Of a DNA stretch of 64,000 bases, positions 24,927 to 33,241 are shown in pieces. A program made the position numbers and the translations under genes. Location: the NCBI RefSeq assembly GCF_000688255.1, contig NZ_JHYS01000005.1, forward strand, positions 62,001 through 126,000, written 5' to 3'. How positions within the stretch are numbered: position 1 is the stretch's first letter; each line of letters starts with the position of its first letter. The notes beneath the pieces were generated by a model. The model had not been told where the DNA came from. It saw only the letters and a program-made list of their open reading frames with translations, and did no database searches. Source of the DNA: Simplicispira psychrophila DSM 11588. Its GTDB lineage: Bacteria > Pseudomonadota > Gammaproteobacteria > Burkholderiales > Burkholderiaceae_C.

Positions 24927-26151
24927 TTAGCCATTAGCCACACCCTCGCAGTAGTTCGCCCACGCTTGCATCAAGGCGCGCCGCCTCTCCAGTGCGTCGC
25001 CGCGCCGATAGGCTGCCTCCACCTTTGACTCCAACGCGTGCGCCAGCGCTTGCTCGGTTAGGTCACGGGCGAAGTCGGTATGTTCAAACGCCCAGTCACG
25101 AAAAGAACTGCGGAACCCGTGAGGCACGCACACATCACCCTCAGCGTCCTTAAACGCCATGCGCCGGGTGATAGCCGTCAGGCTCATGTCTGATAGTTGA
25201 CCGCCACGGGGCGCAGGAAACAGCAGTTCGGTGCCCTCGATACGCGGCAGGCTCTCCAGCAGTTGAATGGCGGGTTGGCTTAACGGGACGCGGTGCTCCT
25301 TGCCCGCCTTCATGCGCTCGCCTGGCACAGTCCAGACAGCCGCCTCCAGATCAATCTCGGCCCATGTGGCACCACGCACCTCTGCGCTGCGTGCGGCTGT
25401 CAGGATGACGAACTCCAGGGCGCGGGGTGATATGCCTTCACGCTCGCGCAGTGCAGCCAGGAATGCCGGCATGTTTGCTACTGGCACGGCGGGATGGTGG
25501 CGCACCTTGGCAATCTTGCCTGGCGCGGGGAGTAGCTGGTCTAGGTGGCCTTGCCAGCGCGCTGGGTTGTCGCCTTGTCGGTAGCCTGCTGCGCTTGCCC
25601 AGGCCAGCACCTGCTCTATGCGGCCTCGAACGCGGGTGGCGGTGGCTGTCTTGGTTTTCCAGATTGGGCGCAGCACCTCCAGGACGTGGGACTGCCTGAC
25701 TTCATGCACCAGGGTGCTGCCAAAGGTGGGATAGACGTAGGTCTCGAACGTCGAGGGCCACTGTGCCCGATGCTTGGCATTGCGCCAGGAATCAGAATGG
25801 GCCTCGATGTAGGCAATTGCGCATTGCTTGAATGTTTTTTGTAGCACTGCCTGCGCTTCACGCTCACGGCGGGACTGTTTGCGCTGCGCTACTGGGTCAA
25901 CACCATGGCGGCTCTCTGTACGGGCCCGCCCGTGCCTTTTGTCGTGCTGTAGCCAGTGTGACTAGAGGGAAGCCTCCCAGGCCCATTTCACGGCGCTTGC
26001 CGTCAACATTGACGCGCACCAACCAGGAACGAGCGCCAGACACAGACACGCACAGGTACAGGCCAACAGCACCGCCTACAGCGTGCATGCCCGGCTCAGT
26101 CAGGTTAGAGACTGCCAGCGCAGACAGCTCTTTTGCGATACGTGCCACCAA
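24927..26151 (-). pseudogene. int: P4-type tyrosine integrase, frameshifted by a 4-bp duplication
   Basis: Two pieces make one integrase of about 406 residues. The N-terminal piece (25897-26151) is an arm-binding domain: GGAVGLYLCVSVSGARSWLV then GKRREMGLGGFPLVTLATAR. The C-terminal piece (24927-25847) has the core-binding and catalytic domains: catalytic Arg in TAARSAEVRGATW, HGFRSSFRDWA with His and Arg, LAHALE, and Tyr in AAYRRGD. Between them CCCGCCCG at 25925-25932 is a tandem duplication of CCCG; removing one unit restores the frame through RARTESRHGVDPVAQRKQ, a family-typical linker. The start is GTG or TTG near 26148-26151 after GGGGGA. Either the gene is mutated or the base count is wrong. 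It lies beside the tRNA-Ser, as expected. Confidence 0.88.
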
Positions 26152-26165
26152 ATCCCCCCATTGAT

Positions 26166-26183
26166 CCCACCTAAAAAAGGTGG
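26166..26183. promoter_or_regulatory. Candidate integrase arm site, right
   Basis: cccacctaaaaaaggtgg is the near copy of 15144-15161 and also a 6-bp hairpin. Between it and the tRNA are further direct repeats, 'gggactaacttggactaac' and 'gggactaattgggactaac' (26211-26282), which could be additional arm sites. Confidence 0.5.
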
Positions 26184-26209
26184 ATTGGGTGGGATTGTAT
26201 GGGACTAAC

Positions 26210-26283
26210 TTGGACTAACGCTAGACCCATTCCCTCTGTAGCTATGGAAATCAACCACTTACGGGACTAATTGGGACTAACTT
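26210..26283. repeat. Direct repeats 'ggactaac/ggactaat' near attR
   Basis: The word GGACTAA occurs four times in two pairs: near 26202-26220 and again near 26263-26282. All lie between the integrase gene and the att core, as integrase-binding sites often do. Confidence 0.5.
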
Positions 26284-26292
26284 TTATGGTCA

Positions 26293-26309
26293 TCTGGCGG
26301 AGGCTGTGA
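26293..26309 (-). repeat. attR core within tRNA-Ser 3' end
   Basis: This 17-bp sequence is identical to 15064-15080 and covers the CCA end and acceptor stem of the tRNA. Because the tRNA is complete on this side, integration kept the gene functional. Confidence 0.85.
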
Positions 26310-26382
26310 GATTCGAACTCACGGACAGTTTCCCGTCGGCAGTTTTCAAGACTGCTGGTTTAAACCACTCACCCAAACCTCC
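26295..26382 (-). tRNA. tRNA-Ser (anticodon TGA)
   Basis: This is an 88-nt gene with CCA encoded. The acceptor stem GGAGGTT pairs with AGCCTCC, followed by discriminator G. The anticodon arm is GCAGT-CTTGAAA-ACTGC, which gives anticodon TGA at plus positions 26346-26348. The long variable arm has GACGGGAAACTGTC and the T arm is GTGAG-TTCGAAT-CTCAC. The T-loop and D-loop (GGTTTAAACC) are normal for serine tRNA. It is the integration site of the island. Confidence 0.96.
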
Positions 26383-26449
26383 GAATGGCAAGCGCGTATT
26401 CTAGCCGCCTGCCGAGGGCCTCAAAGGCAATTGCTACAACGCGCCCTGC

Positions 26450-28750
26450 TTAGCCTTTCTGGTTCGCCGCCGCATCGGCCGCTGCCAGCGCCGTCATGTT
26501 GAGCACGCGGCGCACGGTGGACGAGGGCGTCAGCACATGGGCGGACGCAGCACAGCCCAGCAAGATCGGGCCAATGGTGGTGCCATGTCCGCCGGTGGTT
26601 TTAAGCACGTTGAACAAGATATTGGCCGCGTCTAGGTTGGGGCAGATCAGCACGTTGGCTTCACCGTGCAGCGTGGCTTCCTCGACGATGCGACCGCGCA
26701 CAGTCTCAGACAGGGCGGCGTCACCGTGCATTTCACCATCGCATTCGATGTGCGGTGCAGCCTCGACGAACAGGTCACGGGCGCGGCGCATCTTGAGCGC
26801 GGAGGGGCGGCTGGACGAGCCGTACATCGAGTGCGACAGAAACGCCACCTTGGGCGGCACGCCAAAGCGCTGCACTTCTTCGGCGGCCATCAAGGCAATG
26901 CTGGCCAGCAGTTCGGCGTCCGGGTCTTCGTTGATATAGGTGTCGGCAATGAACAGGGTGTGCTTTTCCAGCATCAGCGCGTTCAGGGTGGCAAAGCCTG
27001 GTGCGCCCTCTTTCAGACCCAGCACCGCCTGGACATGGGCCATGTGGCCATCAAACTTGCCGACCAGGCCGCACAGCATGGCATCGGCATCGCCGACATG
27101 CACCATCAGGGCGGCAATCAGCGTGTTGGAGCGGCGCACCGCCGCCTTGGCCGCTTCGGGCGTGACGCCGTTGCGCCCCATCAGGCGGTGGTAGGTTTCC
27201 CAATATTGGCGAAAACGCGGGTCGTCATCGGGGTCGCACACCTCGATGTTCACACCCGGCTGCAGGCGCAGGCCCGCAGCGGTGATGCGCGCCTGGATGA
27301 CGGCGGGACGACCAATCAGGACCGGCCGGGCCAGGCCGTCGTCGATAGCGGTTTGGGCGGCGCGCAGCACACGCTCGTCTTCGCCTTCGGCGTAGGCGAC
27401 GCGCTTGAGGTTGGCCTTGGCAGCGGCAAACACCGGGCGCATGAACATGCTGGTCTGGTAGACAAAGCGCTTCAGGCTGTCGCGGTAGGCCTCGATGTCG
27501 GCAATCGGGCGCGTCGCCACGCCGGACTCGGCAGCGGCCTGGGCCACGGCGGGGGCAATGCGCAAAATCAGGCGGGTGTCAAACGGCGTGGGGATCAGGT
27601 AATCTGGGCCAAAGCTGAGCTCCTGGCCGACGTAGGCGGCAGCCACTTCGGGGCTCATTTCTTCCTTGGCCAGGTCGGCGATCTGGCGCACGCAGGCCAG
27701 CTTCATGGCCTCGGTGATCTTGGTGGCACCGCAGTCCAGCGCGCCGCGGAAGATGTACGGGAAGCACAGGACGTTGTTAACCTGGTTCGGGTAGTCCGAG
27801 CGGCCAGTGGCCATGATGCAGTCCGGGCGCACCGCCTTGGCCAGCTCGGGACGAATCTCGGGCTCGGGGTTGGCCAGCGCCAGGATGATCGGCTTGGCGG
27901 CCATGGTTTTCAGCATGTCGGCGGTGAGCACGCCCGGGGCCGAGCAGCCCAGAAACACGTCCGCCCCATGCACCGCATCGGCCATGGTGCGCGCCTCGGT
28001 CTTTTGCGCAAAACGCGCCTTGGACTCGTCGTAACCGCCGGGGCGGCCTTCGTAGATCACGCCCTTGGAGTCGCACACATAGACGTTCTCAATGCGCACG
28101 CCCAGGCCGACCATGACGTTCAGACAAGCCAGCGCCGCTGCGCCGGCGCCGGAGACGGCAATTTTGACGCTGCCAATGTCCTTGCCGACCAGTTCCAGGC
28201 CATTGAGCAGGGCAGCGCTGGAGATGATGGCGGTGCCGTGCTGGTCGTCATGGAACACCGGGATGTTCATGCGTTTGCTGAGTTCGCGCTCGATGTAGAA
28301 GCACTCCGGCGCCTTGATGTCTTCGAGGTTGATGCCGCCCAGCGTGGGCTCCAGCGCAGCAATCATGTCGATCAGCTTGTCCGGGTCGTTCTCGGCCAGC
28401 TCAATGTCGAACACATCGACCCCGGCGAATTTCTTGAACAGACAGCCTTTGCCTTCCATCACCGGCTTGCTGGCCAGCGGGCCAATGTTGCCCAAGCCCA
28501 GCACCGCCGTACCGTTGGTAATGACGCCAACCAAGTTGCCGCGTGCCGTGAAGTCAAACGCCAGCGATGGGTCGGCCTGGATGTCCAGGCAGGGATAGGC
28601 GACGCCAGGGGAATAGGCCAACGAGAGGTCACGCTGGTTGGACAAGGGCTTGGTCGGGTTGACCGCAATCTTGCCCCGCTGGGGGCTGCGGTGGTATTCG
28701 CGGGCGGCTTCGCGCAGGGCCAGTTCGGCGGCGGAGAGGGTGTTATCCAC
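26450..28750 (-). CDS. maeB: NADP-dependent malic enzyme with C-terminal phosphotransacetylase-like domain
   Basis: This 766-residue protein has the hybrid MaeB layout. The N-terminal 420 residues are malic enzyme: [51 protein letters not shown] and the nucleotide-binding [20 protein letters not shown]. The rest resembles phosphate acetyltransferase but is regulatory in known MaeB enzymes, where acetyl-CoA acts as inhibitor. The reaction is malate to pyruvate plus CO2 with NADPH formation. The gene is monocistronic. The stop is about 70 bp from the tRNA-Ser gene, so island insertion did not affect it. Confidence 0.95.
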   Translation of the reverse strand: MDNTLSAAELALREAAREYHRSPQRGKIAVNPTKPLSNQRDLSLAYSPGVAYPCLDIQADPSLAFDFTARGNLVGVITNGTAVLGLGNIGPLASKPVMEGKGCLFKKFAGVDVFDIELAENDPDKLIDMIAALEPTLGGINLEDIKAPECFYIERELSKRMNIPVFHDDQHGTAIISSAALLNGLELVGKDIGSVKIAVSGAGAAALACLNVMVGLGVRIENVYVCDSKGVIYEGRPGGYDESKARFAQKTEARTMADAVHGADVFLGCSAPGVLTADMLKTMAAKPIILALANPEPEIRPELAKAVRPDCIMATGRSDYPNQVNNVLCFPYIFRGALDCGATKITEAMKLACVRQIADLAKEEMSPEVAAAYVGQELSFGPDYLIPTPFDTRLILRIAPAVAQAAAESGVATRPIADIEAYRDSLKRFVYQTSMFMRPVFAAAKANLKRVAYAEGEDERVLRAAQTAIDDGLARPVLIGRPAVIQARITAAGLRLQPGVNIEVCDPDDDPRFRQYWETYHRLMGRNGVTPEAAKAAVRRSNTLIAALMVHVGDADAMLCGLVGKFDGHMAHVQAVLGLKEGAPGFATLNALMLEKHTLFIADTYINEDPDAELLASIALMAAEEVQRFGVPPKVAFLSHSMYGSSSRPSALKMRRARDLFVEAAPHIECDGEMHGDAALSETVRGRIVEEATLHGEANVLICPNLDAANILFNVLKTTGGHGTTIGPILLGCAASAHVLTPSSTVRRVLNMTALAAADAAANQKG

Positions 28751-29018
28751 AAGAAACTCCTGATGACGTCAACAACAAAAAAAGGGGGAAAGCGCGGCGA
28801 ATGCAGAAGCAAAAACGGTGCAGGGGGCTGCAATTTTCTACCTAAAAGGGCGTGCACGGCACACAAATTCCGCAGTTTTTCAGCAGCAGCAGCGCTTTTC
28901 AGCTATTGAAAAAATAGCATTCAGCGCTGTAAAGCAGACTATTTCAGATGGTTTTATCTGTGAAACTATTGCACAGCAAGCGCTTGAAGCTCCTATTTAA
29001 ATAGCACGTAGTGGCTAC
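28751..29018 (-). other. Gap between ffh and maeB
   Basis: This gap of 268 bases has no gene. It is AT-rich, with several short words related to the intergenic repeat family ('cagctattgaaaaaatagc' at 28899-28917, an inverted repeat GCTATT/AATAGC, and 'tttaaatagcacgtag' near 28997). It presumably holds the maeB promoter and the end of the ffh transcript. Confidence 0.4.
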
Positions 29019-30392
29019 TCAAAAAGGCATCTTGGGCATACCGCCCAGGCCTTTCATGCCGCCCATCTTCTTCATCATCTTCATCAAACCGCCGCCCTTC
29101 ATCTTCTTCATCATGTCCTGCATCTGCTCGAATTCTTTCAGCAGGCGGTTGACTTCTTGCACCTGCACGCCAGCGCCGTTGGCAATGCGTTTTTTGCGCG
29201 TGGCCTTGATGACTTCGGGCTTGCGCCGCTCCAGCGCAGTCATGCTCTGGATGATGCCTTCCTTGCGTTTGATGTCTTTTTCAGCCTTGTCCATGTCCAT
29301 GGTGCCGGCCTTGGCGCTGAGTTGCGCCGGCAGTTTGTCCATCAGGCTGGACAAGCCGCCCATCTGCTTCATCTGCTGTATCTGGCCGAGAAAGTCGTTC
29401 AGATCAAAGCCGCTGCCGCTTTTGACCTTGGCGGCGAGCTTTTGCGCCGCTTCCATATCGACGCCGGCTGCGACTTGCTCGACCAGCGCGACGATGTCGC
29501 CCATGCCCAGAATGCGCCCGGCGTGGCGCTCGGCATCAAACACTTCCAGACCGTCGATTTTTTCGCTGGTGCCGGCAAATTTGATCGGCGCGCCGGTGAT
29601 CTGGCGCACCGACAGCGCCGCGCCGCCGCGCGAGTCGCCGTCTAATTTTGTGAGCACGATACCGGTCAGCGGCAGTGCTTCCTTGAACGCCTTGGCGGTG
29701 TTAATAGCGTCCTGGCCCTGCATAGCATCGACGACAAACAGGGTTTCCACCGGTTTGAGGATGGCGTGCAGTTCCTTGATTTCCTGCATCAGCACATCGT
29801 CGATGGCCAGGCGGCCAGCGGTATCGACCAGCAGCACATCAAAGTAATGCTTTTTGGCGTAGTCCAGCGCCGCCAACGCAATGTCGCGCGGCTTTTGCTC
29901 AGGTGTGCTGGGAAACCATTCGGCACCGGCCTGCTTGGTCACCATCTTCAGCTGCTCGATAGCGGCCGGGCGGTAGACGTCGCCCGAGACTGTCAGCACT
30001 TTCTTTTTGCGCTTTTCAATCAGGTGCTTGGCGAGTTTGGCGGTGGTGGTGGTCTTGCCCGCGCCTTGCAGGCCGGCCATCAGGATGACGGCGGGCGGCT
30101 GGGCGTTGAGGTTGATGTCGCTGACGCCCTCGCCCATGGTGGCGGCGAGTTCGCGGTTGACGATGCTGACCAGCATCTGGCCGGGCTTGAGCGAGCCGAG
30201 CACTTCTTCGCCCAGCGCCTTTTCTTTGACGCGGGCAATGAAGTCACGCACCACAGGCAGGGCCACGTCGGCTTCGAGCAGCGCCATGCGCACTTCGCGC
30301 AGCATGTCCTGGACGTTGGATTCGGTGATGCGGGCCTGGCCACGCATCTCCTTGACGAGACGCGTGAGTTTGTCGGTAAGGGCGGAGGCCAT
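29019..30392 (-). CDS. ffh: Signal recognition particle protein Ffh
   Basis: This GTPase binds 4.5S RNA and the signal sequences of nascent membrane proteins and docks to FtsY. I start it at ATG 30392 (457 residues); an upstream in-frame start at 30485 would add 31 residues not seen in Ffh. N domain: LTDKLTRLVKEMRGQARITE. GTPase motifs: GLQGAGKTTTTAKLA, DTAGR, TKLDGDSRGG. The M domain at the end is Met-rich (QMQDMMKKMKGGG and LMKMMKKMGGM). The gene diverges from the ccsA-like gene at 30484. Confidence 0.97.
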   Translation of the reverse strand: MASALTDKLTRLVKEMRGQARITESNVQDMLREVRMALLEADVALPVVRDFIARVKEKALGEEVLGSLKPGQMLVSIVNRELAATMGEGVSDINLNAQPPAVILMAGLQGAGKTTTTAKLAKHLIEKRKKKVLTVSGDVYRPAAIEQLKMVTKQAGAEWFPSTPEQKPRDIALAALDYAKKHYFDVLLVDTAGRLAIDDVLMQEIKELHAILKPVETLFVVDAMQGQDAINTAKAFKEALPLTGIVLTKLDGDSRGGAALSVRQITGAPIKFAGTSEKIDGLEVFDAERHAGRILGMGDIVALVEQVAAGVDMEAAQKLAAKVKSGSGFDLNDFLGQIQQMKQMGGLSSLMDKLPAQLSAKAGTMDMDKAEKDIKRKEGIIQSMTALERRKPEVIKATRKKRIANGAGVQVQEVNRLLKEFEQMQDMMKKMKGGGLMKMMKKMGGMKGLGGMPKMPF

Positions 30393-30483
30393 GTCAGTAA
30401 TTCCGGGTAGACCCGCGGCCAGGCGCTGGCAGGCGGGTGGGGGGCCCGGCTGCAGGCAGCGGGCGAAAGGTAAACTGTGACCC

Positions 30484-31281
30484 ATGATTTTACCCAGTGC
30501 ATCCCCGATCAGTCTGCTGCTTGGACTGGCCGCAGCCGCCGCCTACGCGGTGCCGGCGCTGGCGGCCGCGCGTTTGCAGGCCAGCGGCGCCCGCGTGGCT
30601 TTATGGACGGCGTGGGTCTTGCACGCCGCCACGCTGGCCTGGAGCATGGTCGGCAGCACGCCGCACTTTGGCTTTGCGCCAGCGCTGTCGATCACCGCGT
30701 GGCTGGTGCTGACGGTGTATGGCGTTGAGCGCCAGTTATTTCCCCAATTGCAGGCACGCCGCACGCTGGCCGCCCTAGGCGCCTTGGCGGTGCTGCTGGC
30801 GCTGGTGTTTCCCGGCCAACCGCTGCATGGCGCGGCCTCACCCTGGCTGCCCCTGCATCTGGCGCTGGGCATTGCCTCTTACGGCCTGTTTGCGGCGGCC
30901 GTGGTGCATGGCGCCATCATGGCGCGCGCCGAGCGCCGTATGCGCCTAGCCGTCGATCCCGACAGCGGTATGCCACTGCTGACGCTGGAGCGCTTGACTT
31001 TCCGTTTTGTCACCGCCGGTTTTGCCCTGCTCACGGCCACGCTGGTGGCGGGTCTGCTGTTCAGCGAGGCGCTGTATGGACGCGCCTGGCGCTGGGACCA
31101 CAAAGCCGTGTTCTCCGTGCTGTCATGGCTCACCTTCGCCGCCCTGCTGCTGGGGCGCTGGCGCTTTGGCTGGCGCGGGCGCACCGCCCGGCGCATGTTG
31201 TACGTCGGCGCGCTGCTGCTGCTGCTGGCGTATGCCGGCTCGCGCTTTGTGCTGGAAGTGTTGCTGGAGCGCAGCCTGTGA
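30484..31281 (+). CDS. CcsA/HemX-like cytochrome c assembly membrane protein
   Basis: This 265-residue protein has about eight hydrophobic segments spread over its length. The central part WLPLHLALGIASYGLFAAAVVHG and the later WDHKAVFSVLSWLTFAALL carry the His residues typical of the CcsA/YpjD family, whose members handle heme or act in cytochrome c maturation. Family members beside ffh are common in Burkholderiales and are often annotated simply as 'cytochrome c assembly protein'. A direct role in heme export is unproven. The start is 91 bp from the divergent ffh start. Confidence 0.82.
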   Translation: MILPSASPISLLLGLAAAAAYAVPALAAARLQASGARVALWTAWVLHAATLAWSMVGSTPHFGFAPALSITAWLVLTVYGVERQLFPQLQARRTLAALGALAVLLALVFPGQPLHGAASPWLPLHLALGIASYGLFAAAVVHGAIMARAERRMRLAVDPDSGMPLLTLERLTFRFVTAGFALLTATLVAGLLFSEALYGRAWRWDHKAVFSVLSWLTFAALLLGRWRFGWRGRTARRMLYVGALLLLLAYAGSRFVLEVLLERSL

Positions 31282-31499
31282 AATATCTGGTGTTGTTCCT
31301 GGTGCTGGCCTTGGTCTATGCCGTCTGGCGCAGCCAGAATCGTCCCAGCGCCCCGCCCCCGCGCGCGCGTCCACCGCTGCCCGCACCGCAGGACATGGTG
31401 GCCTGCCAGCGCTGCGGCCTGCACCTGCCGCGCTCAGAGGCTGTGGGCAGCGGCCAGCGCCACTATTGCTGCGCCGAGCACCAGCGCAGCGATGCTTAA
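31278..31499 (+). CDS. PP0621-family small protein
   Basis: This 73-residue protein starts at a GTG that overlaps the upstream stop (GTGA at 31278-31281). One N-terminal membrane helix (KYLVLFLVLALVYAVWR) is followed by a Pro/Arg-rich linker and a C-terminal Cys cluster: CQRCGLHLPRSEAV then YCCAEH. The pattern matches the PP0621 family, small proteins usually found next to pilS in beta- and gammaproteobacteria. The Cys/His set looks metal-binding. The function is not known. Confidence 0.8.
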   Translation: MKYLVLFLVLALVYAVWRSQNRPSAPPPRARPPLPAPQDMVACQRCGLHLPRSEAVGSGQRHYCCAEHQRSDA

Positions 31500-31549
31500 C
31501 AACCTGTTGACGCTGGCGCGCGCCGGCGTCCCGTCAGTGCCCGGTACGG

Positions 31550-33226
31550 ATGCGCGCTGAAGACCCGTCTTTTTTGCGCCTGTGGCATGGCTTTCTGACC
31601 GGGCGCATCCTGGTCGCCCTGGCTTTGCTGCTACTGCAGGGGCTGGGTCAAGCACTGAGCCACAACACCCAACCGCTGGAGTTGTCGGTGTCCCTGGCCT
31701 ACTTGGCGGCCACGGTGCTGCTGCGCTGGCTAGGCCACGCCACAGCACCAGCGCCCTGGGCCGGGCCGCAGTGGCTGCCCTCCCTCGGCGTCGATTTGCT
31801 GGCCGTGTCCGCACTGCAGCTGCTGCACACCGGCGGTCTGAATTTCACGCCGCTGTTTGGTCTGCCGATTTTGATGGCCGCCGTGCTGGGGTCGCTCACG
31901 CTGGCACTGGGCACCACGGCAGCGGTGACGCTGCTGCTGCTGGCCTGGGCGTGGTGGCTGGGCGCGCAAAGCGGGGGCGACGCCACATCGCACTACCTGC
32001 AATCGGCGCTGACGGGGACCGGTTACTTCATCCTGGCCTTTCTGGTGCACCACTTGGCCACCCGCCTGGTGCGCGAGCAGCAACTGGCGCAACACAGCCA
32101 GCGGGCGGCGCTGGTGCAAAGCCAGGTGAGTGCACTGGTGATGCAGAACCTGAGCGATGGCGTACTGGTGGTCGATGCCGAACACACCGTGCGCGTGGCC
32201 AACCCGGCAGGACTGCAGCTGTTGGGCAGCACCGGCAGCGTGGCACTGCCTTTCACCCTCGCGCAGACCGAGGTCTGGCAGCCGCTGCTGGAGCTGGTAC
32301 GCCACACCTTTCATCAAAGCGCACCACAGGCCGCAGACGCCACCCTGCTCTCGCCCGGCCAAAGCCCGGTCGGCCTGCATATACGCACCTGCCTGACAGC
32401 ACCACACAACGCCCTGGGCGAACCGTCCGGCGAACGCCTGTGCGTGATGTTTCTGCACGATCTGCGCGAAATGCAAGCGCGCCTGCGCACTGAAAAACTC
32501 GCCGCCATGGGACGCATGTCGGCCGCCGTGGCGCACGAAATTCGCAACCCCTTGGCCGCCATCGTGCAGGCCAATGCACTGCTGAGCGACGACCTGCACG
32601 ACCCGATGCACCAGCGCCTGTCGGGCATGGTGCAAAAAAACGCCGATCGCCTGATGCGTATTACCGAAGAAATTCTGGACATTGCGCGCGTGCAGCACCA
32701 GATCGGCCACAGCACGCCCAGCGCCGTGGTGCTGGACGAGGCGGTGGCACACATCTGGCGCGACTGGCATGAGCACGACCCGAGACAGCGCATGGCCGAG
32801 GTGGCGTTCAGCACGGCCCAGACGCATGTCGAATTCGATCCCGAGCACCTACGCCGGGTGCTGTTCAACCTGCTGGACAACGCCTTGCGCTACCGCAGCG
32901 GTGCCCCTCAGTCGCTGCAACTGCTGACCCGCGTCAACCTGGCCGGCCAGGCCAGCGTGCAGGTGTGGAGCGATGGGGCACCGATGGACCAATCGGTCGA
33001 GCGCCACCTGTTTGAGCCGTTTTTTTCCTCCGAGAGCCGCTCCAGCGGTTTGGGCCTGTACATCTGCCGCGAACTGTGCGAGCGCCACGGCGGCGCCATC
33101 AGCTACCAGCGCCTGACGCGGCAGACACCGCGTGGTGATATCGATGGCAATGCCTTCACCATCCACTTTCGCAAGCCCAGCAGCCTGCAAGAATCGGCCT
33201 CGCTGTTTGACACCCTGGTGATCTGA
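31550..33226 (+). CDS. pilS: Sensor histidine kinase PilS
   Basis: This 558-residue protein has six hydrophobic segments in the first 180 residues, with little periplasmic sequence, which is typical of PilS. A PAS-like region follows (VLVVDAEHTVRVANPAGLQLLG). The phospho-His lies in AAVAHEIRNPLAAIVQANALL (quoted in full here for residues 325-345 only in part: AVAHEIRNPLAAI). ATPase motifs are NLLDNALRY and SSGLGLYICRELCERHGG. PilS controls pilin gene transcription with PilR and sigma-54, responding to pilin levels in the membrane. The gene is followed 15 bp later by pilR. No pilin gene is in this window. Confidence 0.9.
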   Translation: MRAEDPSFLRLWHGFLTGRILVALALLLLQGLGQALSHNTQPLELSVSLAYLAATVLLRWLGHATAPAPWAGPQWLPSLGVDLLAVSALQLLHTGGLNFTPLFGLPILMAAVLGSLTLALGTTAAVTLLLLAWAWWLGAQSGGDATSHYLQSALTGTGYFILAFLVHHLATRLVREQQLAQHSQRAALVQSQVSALVMQNLSDGVLVVDAEHTVRVANPAGLQLLGSTGSVALPFTLAQTEVWQPLLELVRHTFHQSAPQAADATLLSPGQSPVGLHIRTCLTAPHNALGEPSGERLCVMFLHDLREMQARLRTEKLAAMGRMSAAVAHEIRNPLAAIVQANALLSDDLHDPMHQRLSGMVQKNADRLMRITEEILDIARVQHQIGHSTPSAVVLDEAVAHIWRDWHEHDPRQRMAEVAFSTAQTHVEFDPEHLRRVLFNLLDNALRYRSGAPQSLQLLTRVNLAGQASVQVWSDGAPMDQSVERHLFEPFFSSESRSSGLGLYICRELCERHGGAISYQRLTRQTPRGDIDGNAFTIHFRKPSSLQESASLFDTLVI

Positions 33227-33241
33227 CCCACACTTCCTGCC

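Larger units (their letters stand above)
15064..26309 (-). mobile_element. Integrated capsid-forming phage satellite (cf-PICI-like island)
   Basis: The island is bounded by the 17-bp direct repeat tctggcggaggctgtga at 15064-15080 and 26293-26309; the right copy is the 3' end of an intact tRNA-Ser gene. Reading on the - strand from the tRNA: integrase, a non-coding interval with a candidate regulatory RNA, AlpA, an unknown protein, CHC2 primase-like, RepA-like ATPase, two small proteins, major capsid, prohead protease, portal, HNH, TerS, TerL and two connector proteins. Most genes overlap by 4 bp. No tail, tape-measure, baseplate, holin or lysin gene is present in the 11.2 kb. This set is what defines capsid-forming PICIs, which make their own heads and take tails from a helper phage. 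A decayed tail-less prophage is the alternative, but compact overlapping genes and intact boundaries argue against it. Confidence 0.85.

Noticed and set aside
15064-26309. Ordinary tailed prophage
   Set aside because: All genes between the att sites were accounted for and none encodes tail tube, tape measure, baseplate, fibre, holin or lysin. The sharp att ends leave no room for lost flanks within the window.
26666-28909. A 747-codon open frame on the + strand opposite maeB
   Set aside because: It is a shadow of the high-GC maeB gene. Its product is rich in His, Gly and Gln without any domain, while the - strand frame is an unmistakable malic enzyme.
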